Below, piece by piece: positions 46,622 through 56,049 of a DNA stretch of 64,000 nt. The position numbers were made by a program, and so were the translations under genes. A model generated the notes under the pieces. The model was given only the letters and a program-made list of their open reading frames with translations, made no database searches and was not told the origin of the DNA. The DNA lies in contig NZ_MZGX01000024.1 in assembly GCF_002051585.1 (NCBI RefSeq), positions 31,034-95,033 on the forward strand, given 5' to 3'. Positions within the stretch are counted from its first letter, which is position 1. Each line of letters begins with the position of its first letter. The stretch comes from Ruminiclostridium hungatei. Lineage in GTDB: Bacteria > Bacillota > Clostridia > Acetivibrionales > DSM-1351.

Positions 46622-46851
46622 TTAAACAAATATAGGCTGACGACCATTTAGTTTACCGTGCTTTATTATACTCTCAGCTTTACAATATGGACATACAGAA
46701 CCACATGCGAACATTGATTCTCTGTAATCTTTCGGCAAGTTACGGGGCATTGTGCCTATTGCCATGATTTCGCCAATGTAATTGAATAATCATGTAGGTC
46801 ATGTTCTGCTAATGAGGATATATCACTCTTAATTGTTGTTAGTGATGGCAT
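46622..46851 (-). pseudogene. Decayed transposase N-terminal fragment (zinc-ribbon)
   Basis: On the minus strand an ATG at 46851 with RBS cgggag opens a 31-codon frame (MPSLTTIKSD...) ending at a stop. In another frame ATG 46765 runs 47 codons to 46622 and reads CPYCKAESIIKHGKLNGRQ, the zinc-ribbon found at the N-terminus of IS1/IS1595-type transposases. The catalytic part is missing and the two frames overlap, so this looks like a truncated, frameshifted insertion-sequence remnant. The identification rests on the short motif only. Nothing else is seen in 46511-46945. Confidence 0.45.
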
Positions 46852-46945
46852 AATAACACTCCCGTTAATTATTGCAGTACAACTATATCACAAATCGAAC
46901 ATATGTTCAAACAACAATTATATCTAACAGAGCTTTACATTAATG

Positions 46946-47524
46946 CTATTCAAACGGAGGATACTCTATATCCTTTTCGTGGTACCAAACTTCCTCCCCG
47001 CCTGCGAACATCACCAGAACCTTGCCGTCCTGGCGCTTTTCAATATATCCATACCGGTCGTAGTCTTCAGCCGTGTTTCTGTAGCTATCGGCTCCCTGAG
47101 TTCCTTTGGGAATTATAATATCCCTGACCTTCTTCCGGTTCTCCTTAGTATATTCCTCGGTTTTTGATTCATGTATCCATCCACGGTTGTTGGTAGGGGT
47201 ATCATAGGTTTTGAAGGAGACAAACAGCCACACGTCATCTTCGCTGGTATATCCTGCAAACATTACCACCACCAAAGTGTCGGTGAGATTGCAGACCCTT
47301 GGTGCATCATCCTGCGGCATCCAAAGAATGGGGGCGGACGCGCTCACAAACCTGTAATGTTCACCATAGCCTATATAAGTCACAGACAGGGGAAAAACAT
47401 TTTTTTCAGAAGCAACTGAATTACCGCTGCTGTCCGGAGAAGACGGCTTATTCTGGAATGCACAGCCGGAGTAAAGAGCAATAATGAGAACCAGGGCAAA
47501 TATGATCTTTAATTTCAATTTCAT
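46946..47524 (-). CDS. Predicted lipoprotein of unknown function
   Basis: 192 residues. A lipoprotein signal peptide ends at lipobox YSGC (Cys near residue 21), followed by a Ser/Pro/Asn-rich linker. The mature part (about 40-190) contains LPVTYIGYGEHYRF-like beta strands, VCNLTDTLVVVMF and a repeated VMFAG motif near both ends. No family recognised. It is likely on the outer face of the membrane. Single gene, minus strand. Confidence 0.7.
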   Translation of the reverse strand: MKLKLKIIFALVLIIALYSGCAFQNKPSSPDSSGNSVASEKNVFPLSVTYIGYGEHYRFVSASAPILWMPQDDAPRVCNLTDTLVVVMFAGYTSEDDVWLFVSFKTYDTPTNNRGWIHESKTEEYTKENRKKVRDIIIPKGTQGADSYRNTAEDYDRYGYIEKRQDGKVLVMFAGGEEVWYHEKDIEYPPFE

Positions 47525-47674
47525 AGTTTAACTCTCCTGTTAAAAAATTAGGATGCCATATGCCATTGAAGCACATCACTTATTAAAGCTTCACAAAGCC
47601 AATTACGGGAGCCAATGGTAACTGACTTTATTAAATTATAACATTTACTCCCAGGTATATTCCATAAAATAGAA

Positions 47675-47717
47675 AATGCCGGGCTAAAGGGATAAAACAC
47701 TCCAATAGCCTGGCATT
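47675..47717 (-). terminator. Terminator of the acyl-CoA synthetase gene (minus strand)
   Basis: Read on the minus strand, a 12-bp stem with one wobble (aatgccaggcta / tagcccggcatt) is followed by ttttctatttt. It lies 80 bp after the synthetase stop. Confidence 0.8.
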
Positions 47718-47796
47718 AAAAACCTCTTAATTTAATTTTTAACGGATAGGATTCCATATGGGATGGTATTCTGCACGAGTATGATTCATCAGCAGC

Positions 47797-49515
47797 CTAT
47801 CCGATGTTCTCCACATATCTCTTGATTTTTTTGGTAGTAGTTTTGGCAAATTCCTCTTCACGAAGGGTGAAATCCTTGATTCTCTTGTACAGCGGCATCT
47901 GCTTGTTGATTTCCCTTATCTCCGAATGTAGGAGCTTGTAGATTTCCTCCTTGGAAATGATATTCAGGTGGAGCCTTTCCTTGATTTCATCAACATCCAC
48001 TACTATTTGCGCATTTACTTCCGTCTCGCCGGATTCCTCCTCATAGCGGCCCCAAACAAGACTTTCCTTTACATAGGGACACTTGGCCAGGTAGGCTTCC
48101 ACCTCTTCGGGAAATATATTCTTACCGTTTTTGGTAACTATGACATTTTTCTTTCTCCCGGTTATGAAAATATAACCTTCCTCATCAATGTAACCTAAAT
48201 CCCCTGTATATAGACGGCCATTCTTAAGCACCCTGGCGGTAGCCGAGGGATTTTCGTAGTAACCCAGCATTACATTGTCTCCGGCTATCACAAATTCGCC
48301 TATACCGTCTTCACCCACGTTTTCAACCGTAATTTCAACACCTGCCAATGCCTTCCCGGCAGAATCGTGCCTGAAGCCGCGGTCGTTGTTAACCGATACG
48401 ATGGGAGCACATTCAGTGAGGCCGTAACCCTGGACGATTCTTATGCCCATAGCGCACAAATCGTTTGAAACGTCAGGATTAATTGCGGCTGCACCGGAAA
48501 TGACCAGCCTGACCCTGCCTCCGAATATATTATGAATCTGTTTGAAAATCTTCCTGCGTATATCAATTTTAAGAAAATAATAGAGTAAATTGCTGATTTC
48601 AATGGCAACATTTAATTTTAGCCTGCTTAACAGGCTCTTTGAGGCCTGCTTTATTATTTTCTTATGCATATTCTCCAAAATCAGCGGCACCAGCATCAAT
48701 ATTGTGGGCCGGGTTTCCTGCAGGTTTTGTACTATATATTTCAAGCCTTCATTGAAGGAGAAACAGCAGCCGTTAAACATCATAACAAGAAAATTAGCCG
48801 TACATTCATAGGTGTGGTGCAGCGGCAGAATCGAGATGGAACTGTCGGTTTCATCAAGATAGAGCATGGAGCATACCGACCTTACATCCGAAACTATATT
48901 TTTGCTGGAAAGCATTACACCCTTTGCCAGATCGGTAGTTCCCGAGGTGAATATCAAGGCCGCCATACTGTCAGGATCAATCACAGCATCCAGGTACCGC
49001 CTGTCGCCTTTTGCAAGAAGCTCTTTTCCTTTTTCAATGAGACCTGTCAGAGCAAGAACGTTTGGGCCCTCATCCGCTTCCAGATCCATGTTTATAAAAA
49101 ATTCTATATTTGAATTTCCGGCGAGCTTAGCCATATCCTCCGCATACTTGGAGGAAAAAACAATGGCACTTGCCCCCGCTCTGGAAATAAGATTTTCAAT
49201 TTCATTAAAAGGTAATTCCCTGTCAAGGGGAACCACCACACCCACGCCGCCTGTAACGGTCAGATAGGTTGTACACCACTCGGCCCTGTTTTGAGATAAA
49301 ATAGCAATTTTCTTATCCTTAAGCCCCATATTAATAAGGGAAGTGCCTAAGGCATCAATCTCCTCTTTCAATTGGGCATATGTTTTTCCGTAATATTCTC
49401 CATTTTTGCCTTTGATTAAAAATGCGTCTCTTGGTCCAAACAGGCTTGCACTCTGAACCATCATATCTTTGAGATCATTGATTTTCCTGGTTTGGTAAAT
49501 CGGTTCGGCTCTCAT
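47797..49515 (-). CDS. AMP-forming acyl-CoA synthetase-like enzyme
   Basis: 572 residues of the ANL superfamily. It has the P-loop-like motif FTSGTTDLAKGVMLS, GYGLTECAPIVSVN, the YTGDLGYIDEEGYIFITGRKK block and the C-terminal lysine region KRIKDFTLREEEFAKTTTKKIKR. Related enzymes activate long-chain fatty acids as acyl-AMP and then acyl-CoA or acyl-ACP. It lacks the acyl-carrier fusion seen in some relatives. ATG start at 49515; the upstream sequence (aaga-gggg) gives a fair RBS. Confidence 0.88.
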   Translation of the reverse strand: MRAEPIYQTRKINDLKDMMVQSASLFGPRDAFLIKGKNGEYYGKTYAQLKEEIDALGTSLINMGLKDKKIAILSQNRAEWCTTYLTVTGGVGVVVPLDRELPFNEIENLISRAGASAIVFSSKYAEDMAKLAGNSNIEFFINMDLEADEGPNVLALTGLIEKGKELLAKGDRRYLDAVIDPDSMAALIFTSGTTDLAKGVMLSSKNIVSDVRSVCSMLYLDETDSSISILPLHHTYECTANFLVMMFNGCCFSFNEGLKYIVQNLQETRPTILMLVPLILENMHKKIIKQASKSLLSRLKLNVAIEISNLLYYFLKIDIRRKIFKQIHNIFGGRVRLVISGAAAINPDVSNDLCAMGIRIVQGYGLTECAPIVSVNNDRGFRHDSAGKALAGVEITVENVGEDGIGEFVIAGDNVMLGYYENPSATARVLKNGRLYTGDLGYIDEEGYIFITGRKKNVIVTKNGKNIFPEEVEAYLAKCPYVKESLVWGRYEEESGETEVNAQIVVDVDEIKERLHLNIISKEEIYKLLHSEIREINKQMPLYKRIKDFTLREEEFAKTTTKKIKRYVENIG

Positions 49516-49756
49516 TGATTACACCCCTCTTAATAAGCAATAAATGCTGTTATTTTAACCCTTTATGTTTCCTATAGAGGAACAATTCAGGTCAGGACAG
49601 GAAATATTCCATTCCAGATATTACTAAAAGCAATTGCGGTTAAAAGCCTTTGCTTCCGGGCAAATTATGCTCTCAGCCGAAAGTAATTGACTTTAAACAC
49701 ATATAATAATATAAGTATATTGAAATTAAATCAATATATGAGGCAAATAAAATTCT

Positions 49757-51091
49757 TTATAGCTGCCATTTATGCCTTTGCTTTATTTTATAGTTTCTCC
49801 GTCTGGATATTTTTCTCAAGGTCTTTCTCAATATGAAGAAAAACAATATTACCGATAAGGCAATAGCAGTGTATTTGAAAACAGGCGATGAGGTTATTTT
49901 GTTTACATAAGCTTTTGATTTTGCCTTGAAACTCTGATCGATTGTTCTTGAGGAAACAATATCGACCTTGCCGATATTTATGCCGTCAAGAGTGTAAACA
50001 ATGTTTCCCAGTACAGTACCCTTGGCAATGGGAGCCTTGAGCCCTTCCTTGATGGTTACCTTGTTATCAATCTTCCACAAGTTTTTGTCATTGGGAAGAA
50101 TTGCCTGGACTTTTCCGTTTGTCACCAGGTCCAGCTTGCCGTCGTCAGAAGCGTCTTCCACAACAACCTGCCTGATTATCTCGTTCCTGTCAATTATCAA
50201 CTGGCTGGAGTAGTTTTCATATCCGGCCCGCAGCAGGGTTTCGGTAAAATCGAATACAGTTCTGCCGGGCTTGTTGTTTACACCAAGTATGACTGAAATC
50301 AGTTCCAATCCGTCCTTGTTTACCGAAGATGCTACAAAATTGGCGCCCGCTCTCATGGTTGAGCCGGTTTTCATACCGGTAATGGTAAATTGATTTCTGT
50401 CATCTCCGGTATCAGGACCGTAATTGAAGGACTGACCAAGCAGTTTATTGGTATTGTTCAAAACATTCCATTTGTCGTGCTTATTTGTGGGAGAGAGCAT
50501 ATCCAGCTTCTTTTGGCCTATTATTTCACGGAAAGCAGGGAAAGTAAGGCATTCTTTTGCAATGAGCGCCAAATCCCTGGCTGTGGTGTAATGATCGGCG
50601 TCCTTCTCATATTCGTCAATACCGCAGGGGTTGGTAAAGGTGGAGTTTTTCGCACCCGCAGCGGCGGCGGTCTTATTCATTATTTCAATAAACTCTTTTC
50701 TGTCGGAGAAGAGATTTTCAGCTATAATGTTGGCTGTTTCGTTGGCAGAAACAATCAGCAGGGCATGCAGCAAATCCTCCAAGGTCATTTGTTCACCCGG
50801 AATGATACCTATATTCATACCGCCTACCCCTATGTCGGAAACAGCTTCCTGACTGGCCGTCATAACCTGGCTGAACTTTCCGTTTTTAAGTGCCACAAGG
50901 GCGGTAGCTATTTTAGTGGTACTAGCGGGTCTGAGACGGACGTCAGGATTGTATTCATAAAGAATACTGCCTGTTTTGGCGTCCATCAATATGTATGCTG
51001 CCGCATCAATATCCAGATCTTTACAATAAGCAGGCGATATCTGAAATGCAAGTATTATGACAAGAATAAGTGTGACAAGTGCTTTTTTCAT
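49757..51091 (-). CDS. D-alanyl-D-alanine carboxypeptidase (PBP5/DacF type)
   Basis: 444 residues. A signal peptide (about 1-22) precedes the serine-peptidase domain with SxxK in PASTTKIATALVAL, SxN in SANETAN, and KTG in GMKTGSTMRAGANF. A C-terminal beta domain (about 290-380) and a final membrane helix (near 405-425, VILFFFILRKTL) follow, then a basic tail. It trims the pentapeptide stem of peptidoglycan at the outer face of the membrane. RBS aaggagg-like. It could be sporulation-linked (DacF/DacB relatives), which the sequence does not settle. Confidence 0.92.
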   Translation of the reverse strand: MKKALVTLILVIILAFQISPAYCKDLDIDAAAYILMDAKTGSILYEYNPDVRLRPASTTKIATALVALKNGKFSQVMTASQEAVSDIGVGGMNIGIIPGEQMTLEDLLHALLIVSANETANIIAENLFSDRKEFIEIMNKTAAAAGAKNSTFTNPCGIDEYEKDADHYTTARDLALIAKECLTFPAFREIIGQKKLDMLSPTNKHDKWNVLNNTNKLLGQSFNYGPDTGDDRNQFTITGMKTGSTMRAGANFVASSVNKDGLELISVILGVNNKPGRTVFDFTETLLRAGYENYSSQLIIDRNEIIRQVVVEDASDDGKLDLVTNGKVQAILPNDKNLWKIDNKVTIKEGLKAPIAKGTVLGNIVYTLDGINIGKVDIVSSRTIDQSFKAKSKAYVNKITSSPVFKYTAIALSVILFFFILRKTLRKISRRRNYKIKQRHKWQL

Positions 51092-51397
51092 ATTTCCTCC
51101 TTAGTAAAATACATCTTCTATTAGTATAATGCATAAACAGAAAATTTGAAACCTTTCGACAATATTTGTTACATATATAGCCATATGACAAAAAATGTAA
51201 TATAATATTAGTCAGGCAAGGCCTTTCTCATTTTTAAGGTTGTATGGTTCTTCATACAATTCAGATTCCCTGTTTTACAGATTGAAGCAAACAGTATTCC
51301 TCAATAGATTAATATGCTGTAGAAAACCCGAGTGTGCAAGCCCGGCTCTATTCAGGCTGAAAAAAATAAGTTATCCGGTAATTTGCAAGGAGGAAAT
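51092..51397. other. Intergenic region between divergent dacF-like and comEA-like genes
   Basis: A 306-bp stretch with no gene. It has TATAAT-like boxes on both strands (for example tataat at 51201-51206) and a short hairpin ttgtatg/catacaa at 51240-51259. The promoters of the two divergent genes must lie here, but no convincing -35/-10 pair can be fixed. Confidence 0.5.
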
Positions 51398-52129
51398 ATG
51401 GAAATATCATTTTTAGGAAAGCAGTACTTTATAAATAAAGCAGTACTTGCGGTATTGGCCGCACTGCTTATTTTGGGGGCAGGATTTTTTGGATACTACC
51501 TGCGGCAGGTATACAAGCCCCTGGAAGAACCTGTCATAGAAAAATCAGTTGTGAATGGGGAAAATTCAAACGCAGCCCTGGGGGAGAAAAACAGTGAAGA
51601 GGAGGCGGAGGCAGAAGCGGAAGAAAAGATAAAGGTTTATATTGTAGGCTGTGTAAACAAGCCGGGAGTGTATACCCTGAACAAGGGAGATGTAATAGAG
51701 GATGCTGTCCGGCTGGCCTCCGGAGCCACAAAGGAAGCAGACCTTGAGAATATAAACCTTGCATATCCTCTTACTGAAAATACCATGCTCAGGATCAGGC
51801 CAAAAGCATCTCCTGCCAAGGAGGCGGACAAGCCGACGGCAAAAGAAAAAATGAACAGCGGGGCAGACATTATTAGTGACAGTCTGGAAGCAGTGGTTTC
51901 AGACCCTGAGAGAGATGCAAAAAACAGCGGCAAAAGCAGCCTGGTGAATATAAATACAGCTTCGCAGACTGAGCTGGAAGGGCTGCCAAATGTGGGACCG
52001 GCTACTGCCAAAGCTATTGTTGACTACAGAGAAAAAAACGGAAAGTTCAAGAAAACCACCGATCTGATGAAAATAACGGGAATAAAACAAAAGACCTTTG
52101 AAAAGCTGAAAGATTTCATCTGCATCTAG
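51398..52129 (+). CDS. comEA: ComEA-like membrane-anchored DNA-binding protein
   Basis: 243 residues. There is an N-terminal membrane helix (about 12-32), an acidic linker, an SLBB domain (about 80-135: KVYIVGCVNKPGVYTLNKG) and a C-terminal helix-hairpin-helix pair (about 180-243: VNINTASQTELEGLPNVGP and MKITGIKQKTFEKLK). This is the architecture of ComEA, the surface receptor for transforming DNA. ATG 51398 has RBS aaggagg (spacing 4). comEC is not next to it. Confidence 0.88.
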   Translation: MEISFLGKQYFINKAVLAVLAALLILGAGFFGYYLRQVYKPLEEPVIEKSVVNGENSNAALGEKNSEEEAEAEAEEKIKVYIVGCVNKPGVYTLNKGDVIEDAVRLASGATKEADLENINLAYPLTENTMLRIRPKASPAKEADKPTAKEKMNSGADIISDSLEAVVSDPERDAKNSGKSSLVNINTASQTELEGLPNVGPATAKAIVDYREKNGKFKKTTDLMKITGIKQKTFEKLKDFICI

Positions 52130-52312
52130 GAATCCAATTCGGAAAAAGACAAAACAAAACCGGCTGTTCTAGGCCGGCTGTAAAATAATTTAAAGGAGGA
52201 AAATATAATTTAATTTTCATAATTATTATATAATTATAGCGGAGTAATTCAAATGGCATTAATAAACGATTTTATCAGTCGAATAAAGTAAAATAATATG
52301 CAACATTAACAA

Positions 52313-52462
52313 TCATTTCATAAATAATGGCAAAATGAACACCAAAACAAGTATATATGTCAGCAATAAAGACACTGCAGGTATAAAAAAACCAAAGAGT
52401 AAAAGCTTAAATATTTTTTTGTGCCTGTGTTTTTTTAATCTTTTATATCTGGTATTTCTCAA
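52313..52462 (-). CDS. 49-residue single-pass membrane peptide
   Basis: On the minus strand, TTG 52462 with RBS ggagg (6 nt spacing) opens a 49-codon frame: a basic N-terminus (RYKRLKKHRHKK) followed by a hydrophobic stretch of about 30 residues to the stop. It resembles the N-terminal anchor of SPOR-domain/sporulation proteins but ends right after the helix. It is either a true small membrane protein or a truncated gene. The overlapping plus-strand frame at 52335 has no RBS and is treated as a shadow. Confidence 0.5.
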   Translation of the reverse strand: MRNTRYKRLKKHRHKKIFKLLLFGFFIPAVSLLLTYILVLVFILPLFMK

Positions 52463-52655
52463 CTTCTGCCTCCGGAATGCCGTAGTCGGTGTATTTTTTA
52501 ACAAGATTATTATTCCCAGGAAAGCAGGCGAATAGTCATAAGAAGCAGTGATTGGGGGCATTACTATTGCAGGGGTGATAACCGGGTGCTATAATTTTTA
52601 AAATACACTGTCAAATGGGGGATTACCGGAACAACCAGCCGGTATATGGAATAGT

Positions 52656-53417
52656 ATGAAATATTTAAGATTTGAAGTTGACGGAATTGAAAAGTACGGG
52701 CTGCTGAATCAGGAAGAGATTACCGAAATTGAAGGCAGTATTTTTGACAGCCCTTCCGAGACAGGCACAAAATATAACCTGAATGACGTGAAACTTCTGG
52801 CACCTTGTAAACCTGGCAAGATTGTCGCGGTAGGCTTGAATTATGTCGCACATGTCAATGAATTTTCCGGCAGGGATATACCTGAAAATCCCGTCATATT
52901 TATAAAGCTGCCCCACACTGTAATCGGGCCGGGAGACATTATCAAGCTGCCCGGAGCCTCAAAGCGCGTGGATTATGAGGCGGAGTTTGCAGTGGTCATA
53001 AAAAAGCACTGCAGCAACATAGAGCCCCAACAGGCGCCGGAATATATCCTTGGGGCAACCTGTCTGAACGATGTAACGGCAAGGGACATTCAGAAGGCCG
53101 ACGGACAGTGGACCAGAGGGAAAAATTATGAAACCTTCTGTCCCATGGGTCCATACATTGTAACAGGACTGGATTTTACCAGGCTGGATATAAAGCTGAT
53201 TTTAAACGGTCAGGTGAAACAGCACGGGGATACCTCCATGCAGATATTCAAGACCAATGAGCTTATCAGCTTCATCTCCCGATTTATCCCCCTGGAACCC
53301 GGAGATGTTGTTACAACAGGTACACCGGAAGGGGTTGGGCCATTAAGGCCCGGTGATATTGTGGAAGTTGAAATAGAAGGCATCGGAAAACTGACAAACC
53401 GTGTGGCAGATGAATAG
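52656..53417 (+). CDS. Fumarylacetoacetate hydrolase (FAH) family protein
   Basis: 253 residues with the FAH fold. Motifs: GKIVAVGLNYVAHVNEF, metal ligands in DYEAEFAVVI and the DVTARDIQ loop, and VTTGTPEGVGPLRPGD. Members hydrolyse or decarboxylate beta-diketo acids such as acylpyruvates or oxaloacetate (FahD1-like), with Mg2+ or Mn2+. Start ATG 52656 with weak RBS. Monocistronic. Confidence 0.9.
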   Translation: MKYLRFEVDGIEKYGLLNQEEITEIEGSIFDSPSETGTKYNLNDVKLLAPCKPGKIVAVGLNYVAHVNEFSGRDIPENPVIFIKLPHTVIGPGDIIKLPGASKRVDYEAEFAVVIKKHCSNIEPQQAPEYILGATCLNDVTARDIQKADGQWTRGKNYETFCPMGPYIVTGLDFTRLDIKLILNGQVKQHGDTSMQIFKTNELISFISRFIPLEPGDVVTTGTPEGVGPLRPGDIVEVEIEGIGKLTNRVADE

Positions 53418-53466
53418 GAGCAAAGACCGCAGGCACATGTGGTAAAAGAATACAACCGGATGAGTA

Positions 53467-53495
53467 TTGACACATAAAATATGTGAGAATATAAT
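53467..53495 (+). promoter_or_regulatory. Consensus sigma-A promoter of thrS
   Basis: A perfect TTGACA (53467-53472) and perfect TATAAT (53490-53495) are 17 bp apart. Transcription should start near 53502, at the beginning of the T-box leader. Confidence 0.85.
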
Positions 53496-53501
53496 TAATA
53501 T

Positions 53502-53806
53502 AATATTGTGGTATTGATATCAGTCAGGCGTATGTGAAGCCGTGAGGAGGATGGCACAGGCGCCCGGAAATATTGACAAAGGCGTTGATGAGAAGAGTAC
53601 GTAAAAATGGGGTTTCAGAGACCGGATACATTAGCTGAAAGTAACCGGACCGGCCAATTTACCGAAGACCACCTCTGAGTCTTTTTCGTTGATTACGTTA
53701 TAATCTGCGTATGATTTTTTATATGCAATGAGCTGCAAGTAGGGTGGAACCGCGAGATAACTCTCGTCCTTATATTAGTCTTTGACTATGGGACGGGAGT
53801 TTTTTA
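53502..53806 (+). ncRNA. T-box riboswitch controlling thrS
   Basis: The leader of about 300 nt carries the conserved T-box sequence aagtagggtggaaccgcg (53737-53754), the AGUA-type element of stem I (gatgagaagagtacg), and a terminator whose 5' arm lies next to the T-box (aactctcgtcc at 53759-53769 / ggacgggagtt at 53791-53801, then T6). Uncharged tRNA-Thr should stabilise the antiterminator. The specifier is probably ACC, but two ACC candidates (near 53662 and 53669) make the exact position uncertain. Confidence 0.92.
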
Positions 53807-53897
53807 TTGTCCTTTGAGGGTCAATATAACAGTATAACAGTAAATCAGTATGACTTGAATTTTAAATATCAGGATAATGTTGAAAAGGAGAAGAAAA

Positions 53898-55835
53898 ATG
53901 ATAAAAATTACTCTGAAAGACGGAAGTGTTCAGGAATACCAACAGGGTATTTCCATATTGGAGGTGGCGGAAGGCATCAGTGCCGGCCTGGCCAGGGCTG
54001 CACTTGCCGGTGAGGTGGATGGAAAGGTAAGAGACTTGAACTTCAAACTTGAAAAGGATTGCTCATTGAGCCTGCTGACCTTCTCGGACGAGGGCGGAAG
54101 ATTTGCATACAGGCATACGGCCTCCCATGTGCTGGCTCAGGCTGTGAAAAAGTTATTCCCCGATGTCAAGCTGGCTATCGGCCCTGCCATAGAAAACGGC
54201 TTTTACTATGATTTTGATGTGGAAAAGAACTTTTCTCCGGAGGATCTTGCCAGACTTGAAAAGGAAATGGAAAAAATCATAAAGGAAGATCTTCCGCTGG
54301 AAAGATTTACTCTCCCGCGTGCCGAAGCAATCAGGCTGATGGAGGAGAAGGGCGAGCCGTATAAGGTTGAACTGATAAAGGATCTTCCCGAGGGAGAAGA
54401 GCTGTCCTTCTACAAGCAGGGCGACTTTGTGGACTTGTGTGCAGGACCGCACCTGCCCTCCACAGGAAAGCTGAAGGCTATCAAATTAATGAGTGCGGCA
54501 GGTGCATACTGGAGAGGCAATGAGAAAAACAAGATGCTCCAGAGAATATACGGTACTGCCTTCCCAAAGAGAAGTGAACTGGAAGAATACATTACAAGGC
54601 TTGAGGAAGCCAAGAAGCGTGACCATAACAAACTTGGAAGAGAACTGGAGCTGTTTACTACTGTTGAGGAAATAGGACAGGGTCTTCCGCTGCTTATGCC
54701 CAAGGGTGCAAAAATAGTTCAGACTCTCCAGAGATTTGTTGAGGATGAAGAGGAGAGAAGAGGCTATGTGCTGACTAAAACTCCTTTTATGGCTAAAAGC
54801 GACCTGTACAAATTATCCGGCCACTGGCAGCACTACAAGGACGGCATGTTTGTGCTGGGAGATGAGGAAAGGGATGAAGAGGTAATGGCATTAAGGCCTA
54901 TGACCTGTCCTTTCCAGTTTATGATATACAAGTCAAAGCTCCACAGCTATCGCGACCTTCCCATAAGATACGGAGAGACTTCAACTCTTTTCAGAAATGA
55001 AGCCTCTGGAGAAATGCACGGCTTGATACGCGTGCGCCAGTTTACCATTTCCGAAGGGCATCTGGTATGTACGCCCGAACAGCTTGAAGAAGAATTCAAG
55101 GGTGTTGTGGACCTTATAAAGTATATGATGGAGACTCTTGGCATACAGGATGATGTAACCTACAGGTTCTCAAAGTGGGATCCCAATAATAAAGAGAAAT
55201 ACATCGGCAGCGCCGAGGACTGGGAGGATGTCCAGGGTAAAATGAGAACCATTCTGGACCACCTGGAAATCGATTATAAGGAAGCAGAGGGAGAAGCCGC
55301 CTTCTATGGTCCGAAGCTGGATATCCAGTTTAAGAACGTGCATGGAAAAGAAGATACCATCATAACCGTACAGGTTGATTTCGCCCTTGCAGAGCGCCTG
55401 GATATGGTTTATATCGATAAAAACAATGAAAAGAAGCATCCGTATGTCATACACAGGACCTCCATAGGCTGCTATGAAAGAACGCTGGCCATGCTGATCG
55501 AGAAGTATGCCGGTGCCTTCCCCGCCTGGCTGTGTCCTGTTCAGGCAAAAATACTTCCTCTGGTGGAAAAGCATCATGACTTTGCCCAGAAGGTATGTCA
55601 GACGCTGAAGGACAAAGGCGTCAGAGTTGAAGTGGACTACAGGAACGAAAAGATCGGGTACAAGATAAGAGAAGCACAGATGGAGAAAATACCCTATATG
55701 CTGGTTATCGGCGATAAGGAGATGGAAAACGGTGCTGTGGCCGTAAGATCAAGAAAAGACGGCGACCTGGGAACCATGCAGGCTCAGGAATTTGTTGACA
55801 AGATCGTTGAAGAAATCAGAACCAGAGCAAGATAA
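53898..55835 (+). CDS. thrS: Threonyl-tRNA synthetase
   Basis: 645 residues with TGS (1-60), second additional/editing (about 65-240: YRHTASHVLAQAVKKLFPD), class II catalytic core and anticodon-binding domain (about 545-645). The zinc-site Cys is in PMTCPFQFMIYK and a His in HRTSIGCYERT. Motif 2 reads RVRQFTISEGH instead of the commoner RVRGFTQDDAH, as in a divergent ThrRS clade. ATG 53898, RBS aaggag. Controlled by the T-box just upstream. Confidence 0.97.
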   Translation: MIKITLKDGSVQEYQQGISILEVAEGISAGLARAALAGEVDGKVRDLNFKLEKDCSLSLLTFSDEGGRFAYRHTASHVLAQAVKKLFPDVKLAIGPAIENGFYYDFDVEKNFSPEDLARLEKEMEKIIKEDLPLERFTLPRAEAIRLMEEKGEPYKVELIKDLPEGEELSFYKQGDFVDLCAGPHLPSTGKLKAIKLMSAAGAYWRGNEKNKMLQRIYGTAFPKRSELEEYITRLEEAKKRDHNKLGRELELFTTVEEIGQGLPLLMPKGAKIVQTLQRFVEDEEERRGYVLTKTPFMAKSDLYKLSGHWQHYKDGMFVLGDEERDEEVMALRPMTCPFQFMIYKSKLHSYRDLPIRYGETSTLFRNEASGEMHGLIRVRQFTISEGHLVCTPEQLEEEFKGVVDLIKYMMETLGIQDDVTYRFSKWDPNNKEKYIGSAEDWEDVQGKMRTILDHLEIDYKEAEGEAAFYGPKLDIQFKNVHGKEDTIITVQVDFALAERLDMVYIDKNNEKKHPYVIHRTSIGCYERTLAMLIEKYAGAFPAWLCPVQAKILPLVEKHHDFAQKVCQTLKDKGVRVEVDYRNEKIGYKIREAQMEKIPYMLVIGDKEMENGAVAVRSRKDGDLGTMQAQEFVDKIVEEIRTRAR

Positions 55836-55853
55836 AGAGTTGTAAACCTAAAA

Positions 55854-55881
55854 AAGGGCATCCGAAAACGGATGCCCTTTT
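55854..55881 (+). terminator. Terminator of thrS
   Basis: An 11-bp perfect stem (aagggcatccg / cggatgccctt) with AAAA loop and T tail, 18 bp after the stop. Confidence 0.93.
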
Positions 55882-56049
55882 GCAATAGCCTTCACATATT
55901 AAATGCAATATGGATAACTATTTTGTAATATAACCTGCCGGAAATGACAATAATCTCTATTGTATGATATAATGTTTTCGGTGTTTTTTTGTTTTATTTA
56001 GGGATTAAATACATACAAAATTTAAAATAAGTCTTTTATAAGGAGGCTT

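Noticed and set aside
52140..52200. Terminator after the comEA-like gene (ccggctg ... gccggctg)
   Set aside because: Only about five base pairs and no T run follow it.
52335..52535. Plus-strand 66-codon ORF
   Set aside because: It has no RBS and overlaps the better-supported minus-strand frame with RBS ggagg; treated as its shadow.
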